NCBI GenBank assembly: GCA_035623275.1
Contig: DASPTT010000159.1
Location: forward strand, 1 to 19,988
DNA: 19,988 nt
Origin: DASPTT01 sp035623275
Lineage (GTDB): Bacteria; Actinomycetota; Acidimicrobiia; Acidimicrobiales; UBA8190
Direction: 5' to 3'
A program made the translations under genes and the position numbers. A model generated the notes under the pieces. The model saw only the letters and a program-made list of their open reading frames with translations. It was not told the DNA's origin and searched no databases. This document shows positions 12,276 to 19,754 of the stretch, piece after piece (position 1 is the first letter of the stretch; the number at the start of each line of letters is the position of its first letter).

Positions 12276-15143
12276 CTATCCAAGACGCGAGTGCATCCGC
12301 ATCCCACGAGGACGATGTGCACCTACGGACCTCGGAGCAGCGCCTGAGCGGCGCGAGAGTGTGCGGTAGAGCTCGAGAGTCTCGGGGTGCACCACGTCGA
12401 ACGGCTCGACTTCGCCTGCCACCAGGTGCACCAGCTCGGCCATCACCGATTCCACTCCGGCCGGGTTGCCCGCCATGTCCGCAGCGCGCATCAGGATTCG
12501 AAAGAGCCGTTCGTCGTAGGGGCTGACGCGCAAGGCCTGTCGAGCTGCCCGCTCGGCCACGCTGGGATCGCGCTGGGTCAGCGAAGCCTCGGCAAGGCGA
12601 CATGCAAGGTCCACGACACCCGCCTCGATCGACGCTTCGATGCCCTCGAGCAGGGCCCAGTCCGGTGAGCGCAGTCCGTCGAAGGGGCGACCACGTACCA
12701 GCTCCAGAGCGGCCCGCCAGGATTCAGGATCCTCGGCGGACGCCAGCCCGACGAAGTGGTCCCAGTCCGTCTTCACGGTCTCACCGAGCGCGAGACGACC
12801 ATGCGAACGAGGAAGATGGTCGACACCGGTCGAGGCCACGCCGAGCGTCCGCCTCGCAGCCGAGGCAGTCGAGTGCAGACTCGAAGGTGCCATCATCCTC
12901 TCAGGCCACAGTGCCGTCGACCACTGATCCGTGGTGACACCTCCCGGGTGCATTGCGAGGTATGCGACCAGTTCGAGGGTCCATGCGCGTGCTCGATCGA
13001 ATGGACGTGCGGCTCCCCGGACGTCCGCCGGCCCGAGGATGCGGATCTCCACCTCGGGGTTCCACGAATCATCCCCTCTCGAGACCGTGGCTCGCCGATC
13101 GCCATGCGCGCGTCGCTCGGCCGATTCGACGTCCATCAGAGGCTGCTTTCTACGCGATTCGGACGCATCCCTCTGCGCGGGCTCGAGTGCGCTCGGGAAC
13201 GGCAAGGAGAGCCCGTCGTAGGGTGGATCCGCATCCGACACGCCATCGAGCTGCATGGCCACTTCGATGAGCGACCCCACGCCGTTGGTGGTGCTGTCAT
13301 CCACGACATTGGGGAAGAGCACGGAGCCGTCGTGCAGTGGGGGCTCGATCGAGATCTGATCCCCATCGGAGACAACCCGCCACCGGGCGACCGCCTGGTG
13401 GCCACCCGACACCACGACGACACCAGAGGAACCGTCCCCACAGAGCTCCATCAACTCTCGTGAGCCGACCGGATCCGCTTCTGTCGCCCATGGAGCGACC
13501 ACGAAGACGACGAGATCCCAGGCGTCACCTCCGCCGGCCCAGCGCGACGCCCAATTGCTCGGCTGGCCGAACGCGTCCATCAGCGTCCGCCGCTCCTGGA
13601 CCTTCTTGCGCACCTCCGGAAGCACGGCCGACAACGCTGGAGTGAACCGCACTCGCTCCATGCCCTTGAGCTGGACGTCCAGTCCGACAAGAACGAGATC
13701 GACCTGATCCGACCAACGGGCAGTAGCGAGCTCGAGAACGATCCCGTTCAGGATGGCGCCTGCGGAGGTACCGGTGACGGCGAGGGAGCCAGCCTGCTCG
13801 ATGTCGAGCATCACGAGGCCCCGATCATCGCGGCCGAGGGTGACGAGAGCCGGCAACGGGCTGTCCACCCCGGCCAAGGCCACCTCGTGACGGAGCCGGT
13901 TCGCGACCTGGTCGGTACGCGGGAGGACCCACACTCCCGATCGAGCCCCTCGGACGAACGGATCCGGTGGGTTGCCATGCGGAGCCAGGACGGCGATCTC
14001 CAAGGTGGCGGGGGTCAGCCGGACGGATTGGACGAGGGGCGGATCGACACCGATCAGCCGCGACGAGACGAGGAGGGCTCGCATGCCCAGGTCGATCCAG
14101 GCAGCGCCCTCTGTATCGGCTCCGGCCCGAAGGCGAAGCTCGAGCGCTGCCAGGTCACCATCCGGCAGGGCGATCCGGAGTCCGGTCGGCCGATGTCGGC
14201 GTTGCGCGCGCCGAAGACCCTCCAGGAGTCCGATCACTCCCGCCCCCAGCACGCCGTACGCGACCGGGGCGATCGGCGCACCCGGGACCGTGGGCCGATG
14301 GTGACCTACCGGACGCGACTCCGCGACGAACTGGCGGTCGAGAGCCGTCGGTCGGGACGCCTCCGGGCCTCCCGATTCCGGCGACACCCTGGCAGAGGGC
14401 CAGCTCGCCTGGCCGTTTGGCGCCGAATCGGGCAACACCAGGACCCAACCCGGGTAGATCCAATGGTCGCCATCGAGTGTTCGGCCATCGGGCTGCGGGC
14501 GTAGGTAGTTGATCGCAGCGATCTCACGCCATCGAAGCGGTGAACCCAACTGCGACTCGGCGATCGACCATAGGGTGTCCCCACGCAGGACGGTGTACGA
14601 GCGCGGCGCATCCGCTTGGGCGGGCAGTGGCGACACATCAGAGACCAACTCGATCTCGCTCGCCGCCCCCTCGTCCATTTCAGCCGGCGCCATACCCGGG
14701 GCCTCGGCGACGGTCGGCATGAATCGCACCAGCGGAGTCGTCCGAGCCACCGGGATGACCGTCAGCATCGTTCCCACCAACATGGCGACGAGCGCCTGCA
14801 GCGGCGCGCTCCCGGGCAAGGGCCGGGGTGCGCGGCCGCGCGTCCGTGACCCGAGCTCGACGAGGATGCACATCGCGAACCACACCCACGCGGCCCACGC
14901 GATCGACGTCGCCGACTCGGTCAGCACCCTGATGCTGGGCGGATGCTCGATCGCCTTCGCCAGTGCACCGGGATGAGCGACGAGATAGCCGGGCGCGGTA
15001 AGCACAAGGGGTGGCGCCAACCGCAAGAGCGCGATGGGGACGCCTACGATGATCGCCATCAGGGCGACGGCTGCCACCAGCGAAGATGCCGCGCGCCGCA
15101 CGATGCGGCGCGCGGTCTGGCTCTCGTGCATTTGGGTTCGCAT
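12276..15143 (-). CDS. Membrane-bound LysM and SARP-type (winged helix plus BTAD) regulator-like protein
   Basis: A 955-aa multidomain protein. Hydrophobic helices lie near residues 20-42, 78-97 and 112-133. A LysM domain follows (181-237: SYTVLRGDTLWSIAES, IYPGWVLVLP), then a fourth helix near 291-307. Arg-rich flanks (11-17, 100-107, 311-319) put the N-terminus and everything after residue 310 in the cytoplasm and LysM outside, where it could bind peptidoglycan. The middle (about 320-640) is alpha/beta with a P-loop-like but GKT-less stretch, SLAVTGTSAGAILNGIVLEL (453-472). Residues 698-790 form an OmpR/SARP-like winged helix (EIRILGPADVRG), and 795-925 a TPR-like bacterial transcriptional activator domain. 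GAGGAG stands 8 bases before ATG 15143. It is the last gene of the Tad operon, so it may regulate or organise pilus genes. Comparable proteins occur beside actinobacterial tad loci, but no function is known to me. Confidence 0.85.
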   Translation of the reverse strand: MRTQMHESQTARRIVRRAASSLVAAVALMAIIVGVPIALLRLAPPLVLTAPGYLVAHPGALAKAIEHPPSIRVLTESATSIAWAAWVWFAMCILVELGSRTRGRAPRPLPGSAPLQALVAMLVGTMLTVIPVARTTPLVRFMPTVAEAPGMAPAEMDEGAASEIELVSDVSPLPAQADAPRSYTVLRGDTLWSIAESQLGSPLRWREIAAINYLRPQPDGRTLDGDHWIYPGWVLVLPDSAPNGQASWPSARVSPESGGPEASRPTALDRQFVAESRPVGHHRPTVPGAPIAPVAYGVLGAGVIGLLEGLRRAQRRHRPTGLRIALPDGDLAALELRLRAGADTEGAAWIDLGMRALLVSSRLIGVDPPLVQSVRLTPATLEIAVLAPHGNPPDPFVRGARSGVWVLPRTDQVANRLRHEVALAGVDSPLPALVTLGRDDRGLVMLDIEQAGSLAVTGTSAGAILNGIVLELATARWSDQVDLVLVGLDVQLKGMERVRFTPALSAVLPEVRKKVQERRTLMDAFGQPSNWASRWAGGGDAWDLVVFVVAPWATEADPVGSRELMELCGDGSSGVVVVSGGHQAVARWRVVSDGDQISIEPPLHDGSVLFPNVVDDSTTNGVGSLIEVAMQLDGVSDADPPYDGLSLPFPSALEPAQRDASESRRKQPLMDVESAERRAHGDRRATVSRGDDSWNPEVEIRILGPADVRGAARPFDRARAWTLELVAYLAMHPGGVTTDQWSTALWPERMMAPSSLHSTASAARRTLGVASTGVDHLPRSHGRLALGETVKTDWDHFVGLASAEDPESWRAALELVRGRPFDGLRSPDWALLEGIEASIEAGVVDLACRLAEASLTQRDPSVAERAARQALRVSPYDERLFRILMRAADMAGNPAGVESVMAELVHLVAGEVEPFDVVHPETLELYRTLSRRSGAAPRSVGAHRPRGMRMHSRLG

Positions 15144-15144
15144 G

Positions 15145-15549
15145 TCAGTCGCTCCTCGTGACCCCGTGGACATCGGTAGCCTCGGCTTGTGCGGACACGT
15201 CGATGGAGTCGATCCCGACTAGGCCCAGGATCACGGTCGGCTCCCGAGTCTTGATCGAGACCCACACGGTCCCGTCGATGACAGATGCCGTGCCGTCGAA
15301 TCCGGCAGCCGCCATGTACTGCTCGGATGCCGCCACCGCTGCTTCGGGATCGGTCACGACCTCCCCCCACCGAAGATGATCGGCGGAGATCTGCCCGGCG
15401 CCGACCCTGGCTGCAGCCTCTGCGACATCGGCGGCATTCTCCCGAGCCGCGATCGCACGGCCGCCGTCGACCACGAGACCGGTCAGGACGAACAGGGCGA
15501 GCGTGAGTGCAACCAGGAACACGGACAACGACCCCGTCTCGGAGCTCAC
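15145..15549 (-). CDS. TadG-like pilus assembly protein (Tad N-terminal type)
   Basis: A 134-aa protein with one N-terminal transmembrane segment, GSLSVFLVALTLALFVLTGL (6-25), followed by VVDGGRAIAARENAADVAEAAAR, the typical start of TadG/TadE-like minor components. There is no Glu five residues after Gly6, unlike the two TadE-like genes before it. The rest (about 50-134) is a small external domain with beta-like segments such as GTVWVSIKTREPTVILG. It is far shorter than proteobacterial TadG and lacks the VWA region, which is normal for short actinobacterial versions. The GTG at 15549 overlaps the preceding stop (GTGA); its stop is one base from the LysM-SARP ATG. Confidence 0.8.
   Translation of the reverse strand: MSSETGSLSVFLVALTLALFVLTGLVVDGGRAIAARENAADVAEAAARVGAGQISADHLRWGEVVTDPEAAVAASEQYMAAAGFDGTASVIDGTVWVSIKTREPTVILGLVGIDSIDVSAQAEATDVHGVTRSD
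15152..15157 (-). promoter_or_regulatory. Ribosome binding site fixing the start of the LysM-SARP gene
   Basis: GAGGAG on the minus strand lies 8 bases before ATG 15143, within the last codons of the TadG-like gene. It favours MRTQMHESQ as the N-terminus over the 10-residue longer frame starting at 15173. Confidence 0.6.
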
Positions 15550-15998
15550 CGGATCGTCCGATACGGGTCGACGGGTGCACTCTGGGTGACGTCGACGGTC
15601 ACGGATCCTGGCATTCCAGGAATGCCGAATTCCGACAACGGCACGGTGCAGGTCACGCGGACGTGCACCACGCCGCCAACGCCGGCGCCATCGTCGGCGA
15701 GGCTGTCGGCGTCGGTGGCGACTGCAGGGTCCCGACACGATCGGCTGAACGGCAGGAGCGACTCGTTCACAGCCTCCCGCACGCCCAGTACACCGGAATC
15801 CGGCGACCAGGCGACCGCGGCCGCCTCGGCCCCCGCATGGGCGGCGTCGATCGCCCGCTCCCGGACCAGCTCGTAACGCCCGAGCGCCAACGACGTCATC
15901 CCGAATAGCACGATCACGGGCGCGAGGACGACCAGCTCGACCGTCATGCTGCCCGTCTGACCCACGCGGGCACGTGCCCTCGCGCGCATCGATGCCAT
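15546..15998 (-). CDS. TadE-like pseudopilin
   Basis: A 150-aa protein: basic leader MASMRARARARVGQTG (1-16), then SMTVELVVLAPVIVLFGMTS with Glu21 at +5 from Gly16, the prepilin-peptidase pattern expected of TadE. After one transmembrane helix (about 17-40) comes an external domain with two Cys (Cys88 in RSC and Cys117 in VTC) that could form a disulphide, and a beta-rich end. It would be a minor pseudopilin of the Flp pilus. The start at 15998 is 3 bases past the previous stop; the ATG at 15989 (MRARARAR) is an alternative. Confidence 0.83.
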   Translation of the reverse strand: MASMRARARARVGQTGSMTVELVVLAPVIVLFGMTSLALGRYELVRERAIDAAHAGAEAAAVAWSPDSGVLGVREAVNESLLPFSRSCRDPAVATDADSLADDGAGVGGVVHVRVTCTVPLSEFGIPGMPGSVTVDVTQSAPVDPYRTIR

Positions 15999-16001
15999 CG
16001 G

Positions 16002-16436
16002 TCACCCGTCCGAGCGGAATTCCTGAATCGTCCCGACCCGGTCTGCCGAAAGCGGCAGAGCAATCCACGGGACGATCGACTCGGCAGTTGCACTGACGCG
16101 CAACTCGACGCGGTCTCCGGGCAACGCGGCAGCCGAGACGCTCGGGGCCTGGACGATCGTTCCCGCATCCCTGGCCAGGAACTGCTGCGCCGAGCGGATC
16201 CCAGGTTCCGCCTGACCGCCGGAAAGGGCCGCGACGCGGACTCCTTCGACGGCGGCAGCCTCGACCTCTGTCGCCGCGTGTGCCCAGATGCCCGCCTGGA
16301 CGGCGAAGAGAACCAGGATCATCGCCAAGGGGACGATGATCACCGCTTCCACAGCCGCAGCGCCGAACTCCTCCACCGGAGCCCTCGGGGACGAACGCCA
16401 ACGCCGACGGGTCGCCAAGCCGTCCGAAGAGCTCAA
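16002..16436 (-). CDS. TadE-like pseudopilin, TTG start overlapping pilin stop
   Basis: A 144-aa protein with a basic leader (LATRRRWRSSPR, 7-18) and the processing pattern G25-AAAVE30, with Glu at +5, then a transmembrane helix AVIIVPLAMILVLFAVQAGI (31-50). A short external domain follows with helix AATEVEAAAVEGVRVAAL and beta-like VELRVSATAESI (110-121). This is the TadE architecture. The start is TTG at 16436, which overlaps the pilin stop as TTGA, repeating the 4-base coupling used throughout the operon. A GTG at 16376 with GAGGG upstream is possible but would remove the basic leader. The longer open frame to 16646 is a pilin shadow. Confidence 0.8.
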   Translation of the reverse strand: MSSSDGLATRRRWRSSPRAPVEEFGAAAVEAVIIVPLAMILVLFAVQAGIWAHAATEVEAAAVEGVRVAALSGGQAEPGIRSAQQFLARDAGTIVQAPSVSAAALPGDRVELRVSATAESIVPWIALPLSADRVGTIQEFRSDG

Positions 16437-16624
16437 TTGAGGCTGATCGTGTTCGCCTTGTCCGTGACCTTGGCGACGATGATCGCCCCGATGGCGATCG
16501 CCAAGGCCGCGAACACCGCGGTAAGGATCACCTTCTCGACGACGCTGCCCTCCTCGTCGCGCGTGGGCCGCGTCTCCCAGAGGTGACGAAGGATCGACCA
16601 CATCACGGTGATCTGTGTTCCCAT
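16433..16624 (-). CDS. flp: Flp-type pilin, small
   Basis: A 63-aa protein: N-terminal cytoplasmic part (MGTQITVMWSILRHLWETRP), charged stretch TRDEEG (21-26), then SVVEKVILTAVFAALAIAIG forming one transmembrane helix, and a short end AKVTDKANTISLN. Size and layout match the Flp major pilin of type IVb Tad systems, which is cut by the prepilin peptidase TadV and assembled by TadA/B/C. Oddly, the conserved Glu (Glu30) is at +4 from Gly26 rather than +5 and is followed by Lys, not Tyr/Phe. ATG 16624 is chosen; a GTG at 16627 directly precedes it. AAAGG lies upstream. It sits between tadC and two TadE genes as in other actinobacterial loci. Confidence 0.78.
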   Translation of the reverse strand: MGTQITVMWSILRHLWETRPTRDEEGSVVEKVILTAVFAALAIAIGAIIVAKVTDKANTISLN

Positions 16625-16642
16625 CACTGTACTGCCTTTCTG

Positions 16643-17557
16643 TCATAGCCCGGTGAGGATCCGGGACACCGCTGGATAACCGATGAAGACGAGGAACCCC
16701 GCCAGCAGAAGGACGCCGGGAAGGAAGAGCCGCTCGGTGACCCGGTTTGCCTGGGCCTCGGCAGCCGCCAGGTGCCGTCGCCGCATTGCTGCTGCCTTTG
16801 CGGCGAGCGTGGCCTTGATACGTGCGCCCTCGCGCCCAGCAAGGCGGAGAGCGGCGCCGAGCTCACAGAGCTCATCCATGCCGATGCGCCGCCCAAGCGT
16901 GTCGAAGGCGGACCACGGCGGTTCCCCGGCGTCCCGAGCCACGTTCAACGCGGCGCTGAGCTGGAGCCCGTGGGCATGTCGGCCGACTCCTGCGGCAGCG
17001 TGCAGCGCACTCTCGATTCCCATGCCACCGGCCAAGCACAGGACGACGAGGTCCAGGAAGGAGCCGAACCCATGGCGCACGATCGCCCGCTCGTGCCGGG
17101 CGCGAGTCACGAGGTGCACTACGGGCGCCGCTGCGCCTGTCGCGCCCATCACAGCGGCTGCCCAGAGCGGCACGACGAGCGGAAGGTGGATCCCCGTGGC
17201 CTCGCCTGCGGCAAATACGAGCGGGACGCCGATGAAACCGACGAGCGACCCCAGTACTGATTGTGCGACGAGCTCTTCGAGTGACATTCGCGAAACGGCC
17301 AGATCCGGTGCAAGGCGTTGGAACCACGAACTCGCGCCGAATCGGCGGACGAGACGGCCGGCGAGCCTTCGGTCGGCGCGCCACGATCGCGTCCGGGAAT
17401 GCGCGCCCCCGGTCGATCCCGGCCACCCGCCTTCAGGCCGGGAACCGTCGGTGAGGGCGAGCACGTCCGCGAGGCTCCGAGCGCGACCGCGTAGCGCCAC
17501 GTACGAGCCGAGCGTGCCACAGCCCAGCGCAATGCCGCCGATTACCGCGAGAATCAC
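16643..17557 (-). CDS. tadC: TadC-like inner-membrane platform protein (T2SSF domain)
   Basis: A 304-aa membrane protein. Helix near residues 1-20, a basic loop (50-75), helices near 97-118 and 126-148, then the T2SSF cytoplasmic helical domain (about 160-275: GSFLDLVVLCLAGGMGIESAL, ALRLAGREGARIKATLAAKA), and a final helix GVLLLAGFLVFIGYPAV (281-297). T2SSF proteins form the membrane platform on which the ATPase acts. The GTG at 17557 overlaps the tadB stop (GTGA) and gives the expected N-terminal helix; the frame further upstream is a shadow of tadB. Order after TadA and TadB identifies it as TadC. Confidence 0.88.
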   Translation of the reverse strand: MILAVIGGIALGCGTLGSYVALRGRARSLADVLALTDGSRPEGGWPGSTGGAHSRTRSWRADRRLAGRLVRRFGASSWFQRLAPDLAVSRMSLEELVAQSVLGSLVGFIGVPLVFAAGEATGIHLPLVVPLWAAAVMGATGAAAPVVHLVTRARHERAIVRHGFGSFLDLVVLCLAGGMGIESALHAAAGVGRHAHGLQLSAALNVARDAGEPPWSAFDTLGRRIGMDELCELGAALRLAGREGARIKATLAAKAAAMRRRHLAAAEAQANRVTERLFLPGVLLLAGFLVFIGYPAVSRILTGL

Positions 17558-18399
17558 GGCTCCTCCCGGCGCACGAGCAGTCGGGGCGACGGCGGCGTCC
17601 GTACGAGCCGGGTCATGAGCCATACACCCGATGCGTAGAGCGCTGCGACTCCCACCAGCACGATCTGGCCCGTCCCCACGCGAAACGGTGCAAGGTACGC
17701 GTGGGCGAGAACGGCAAGAATGGCGGCAAAGGCCACTGAGAAGACGACGATCGTGCGGACGCTGCTACGGGCCGCCGACCGGCTCGCTTCGACGCGAAGC
17801 CGCATGGCGACCTCCTCCCTGATCGACTCAGCCAGAGCGGACAGCAGCTCCGCGAGCTGCTGGACACGTGCTTCTGTGGCCAGCACCAAGGCGGAGACGA
17901 CGAGGTCGGCGCTCGGGTCGCGGAGTTCGTCGGCGAACTGGAGCAGCGCGCCGCGCATGGGAACCCCGCCCGATACCCGGTCCGCCAGCCGAACGGTTTC
18001 GGACCGCAATTCACTGGGCGCGACCTCTGCGCAGCCAACGATCGCCTCGGCCAAGCCCGCGGACGCGGCGAGCGTGTCCCGGACGAGCTCGGTCCACGCT
18101 GCAACCGCCTCGATCCGCCGAGCCTTGTCAGGATCTCGCGTCTGCTGCACGACATCGACCAACGTCAGCGTTGCCAAGGCGCCGATGAGCCCTGCGACAG
18201 GCCAGCCGGTGGCAAGGGCGACGATCACACCCGTGCCGAGGGCGACCAGCGTTCGCATATCCCGGATCGACCGGTGTGCCGATTTCTGTGTTCTGTCGTC
18301 GTCGCACCTCGGCCGCTCGGACATGAGCCATTGCATCGACAGGGCCAGACCGAGACCGGCTCCCGCGCCAGCGAGAGCCACTACGAACGTGCCACTCAC
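17554..18399 (-). CDS. tadB: TadB-like inner-membrane platform protein (T2SSF domain)
   Basis: A 281-aa protein with a hydrophobic N-terminus (5-22), helices near 50-66 and 68-84, a cytoplasmic helical T2SSF region (about 100-210: AWTELVRDTLAASAGLAEAI, VVSALVLATEARVQQLAELL), then two closing helices near 214-232 and 244-262. It works with TadC and the TadA ATPase in pilin export. The GTG at 18399 overlaps the tadA stop as GTGA; another GTG one codon earlier (18402) exists, but the overlap favours 18399. It has the usual TadB topology with an Arg-rich C-terminus. Confidence 0.88.
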   Translation of the reverse strand: MSGTFVVALAGAGAGLGLALSMQWLMSERPRCDDDRTQKSAHRSIRDMRTLVALGTGVIVALATGWPVAGLIGALATLTLVDVVQQTRDPDKARRIEAVAAWTELVRDTLAASAGLAEAIVGCAEVAPSELRSETVRLADRVSGGVPMRGALLQFADELRDPSADLVVSALVLATEARVQQLAELLSALAESIREEVAMRLRVEASRSAARSSVRTIVVFSVAFAAILAVLAHAYLAPFRVGTGQIVLVGVAALYASGVWLMTRLVRTPPSPRLLVRREEP

Positions 18400-19754
18400 C
18401 ACGGGGTGCCACCTACGACAGCCCTGTGCATTGCACCCGGCTGATATCCATGGGCCAGGAGATCTTCGAGCGTCTCGGTGCGCATGGGCGCACCCGGCAC
18501 AGCGAGCCCAGTCGGGCCAGGGCGGAAAACCTCATTCGTGATCATCTGTGGGCCGTCAGCATCCACGACTTCACGAACCGACGAGACGAAACGACGTCGA
18601 TGCACTCCCTCGAATTGGTCGTTCGCGCCGAGTCCGTTCCCGTATCCCTGAACCACGTCATCGACGGCGTCGATGTGCACGGCGAAATGGACAGCACCGG
18701 CAATGAGCAGGTAGGTCGATTCCAGGGGGAGCCGCTCGACGGCTTGCGCGGCGTACGTCGCGAGGCGTCGGAAGACACCGGCGGACGAGTCTGCATGGAT
18801 CGTACAGAGCGACCCCGCCCTGCCCTGGCCCATGGCATTCAGCATCGGCAGGACCTCGGCACCGAGGACCTCGCCCACGATGACGCGGTCCGCGTTCATG
18901 CGGCTGGCTCGTCGGACGAGTTGCGTCATCGAGATGTCCCCCTCGCCTTCGGCGTTCGCTTGGCGCGCCTCGAGCGCCACCACGTCCGGAAAGCGGCTCG
19001 GCACCATGTCGAGTCCCAGCTCGAGTGCCTGCTCGATCGTCACAATCCGCTCCCGCCGTGGGATCTCCGCCGCCAAGGCGCGGATCAGTGTCGTCTTCCC
19101 GGCGTTCATCGCCCCGCCGACCACGATGTTCTTCCGCGCCCGCACGGCGGCGCGAAGGAAACTGGCAAGAACACCGTCGACGGTCCCCAAATGCACGAGG
19201 TCATCCAGGGACAGGTCGACGTATCGATGCCGGCGGATCGACACCGATGGACGACGAGTGACGGCCATCAGCGCGGACAGGCGGCTGCCGTCGGGCAAGC
19301 GGAGGTCGAGCTCGGGATGCGACGTGTCGAAACGGCGTTCCGAAAGTCCGAAGCGGACCGCAGCAGAGCGCAACATCTCGACTAGCTCGTCGTCGCTGGT
19401 AGCGACAGGGTGCCAGCGTCGTTTTTCGCCGGTTGCGTATGTCACCCACACGTCGTCGCACCCGTTGACGTCGATATTCTCGACGGTCGAGTCGTCGATG
19501 AGCTGCTGCAAGCGTCCGAGACCGAAGAGGGCGTCGAGGACCTCGCGTGCGACCTGTTGCTCTTCGTCGGGCCCGAGCGGCGCGATGCCGGCGGCCACGC
19601 GCGTGTTCGCGTCGAGACGCAGACGCGTCAACGTCATCCGGCGGGCGAGCTCCCGTCGATCGGCCGGCGCAAGCGCGTGCGCACCCTGGTCGGCCAGGTC
19701 GCTTGCCACCTCACTGCGCAGCCGCGCCACCATCGAATGCCCGTCGAAGGTCAT
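18396..19754 (-). CDS. tadA: TadA/CpaF-type secretion ATPase
   Basis: A 452-aa ATPase of the type II/IV secretion superfamily that powers Flp pilus assembly. It contains the N-terminal domain with DDSTVENIDVNGCDDVWV (87-104), Walker A GGAMNAGKTT (213-222), the Asp-box-like region IVTIEQALELGL (237-248), Walker B region DRVIVGEVLGAEVLPML (289-305) with Glu295, and the His box GSLCTIHADS (314-323). All catalytic elements are there. The Walker A is GGAMNAGKTT instead of the common GGTGSGKTT, keeping the Lys and Thr. The last 80 residues (about 372-452) extend past the core with no known motif. The ATG overlaps the preceding stop as ATGA. Confidence 0.95.
   Translation of the reverse strand: MTFDGHSMVARLRSEVASDLADQGAHALAPADRRELARRMTLTRLRLDANTRVAAGIAPLGPDEEQQVAREVLDALFGLGRLQQLIDDSTVENIDVNGCDDVWVTYATGEKRRWHPVATSDDELVEMLRSAAVRFGLSERRFDTSHPELDLRLPDGSRLSALMAVTRRPSVSIRRHRYVDLSLDDLVHLGTVDGVLASFLRAAVRARKNIVVGGAMNAGKTTLIRALAAEIPRRERIVTIEQALELGLDMVPSRFPDVVALEARQANAEGEGDISMTQLVRRASRMNADRVIVGEVLGAEVLPMLNAMGQGRAGSLCTIHADSSAGVFRRLATYAAQAVERLPLESTYLLIAGAVHFAVHIDAVDDVVQGYGNGLGANDQFEGVHRRRFVSSVREVVDADGPQMITNEVFRPGPTGLAVPGAPMRTETLEDLLAHGYQPGAMHRAVVGGTPW

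Noticed and set aside
12107..12322. 71-aa minus-strand frame spanning the gap before ssb
   Set aside because: It overlaps both neighbours out of frame, lacks a good start site, and shows no domain; treated as chance.
15550..16401. Long upstream extension of the TadG-like gene (418-aa frame)
   Set aside because: The first two thirds are the out-of-frame reading of the two TadE-like genes; the GTGA overlap at 15546-15549 and the membrane segment define the real start.
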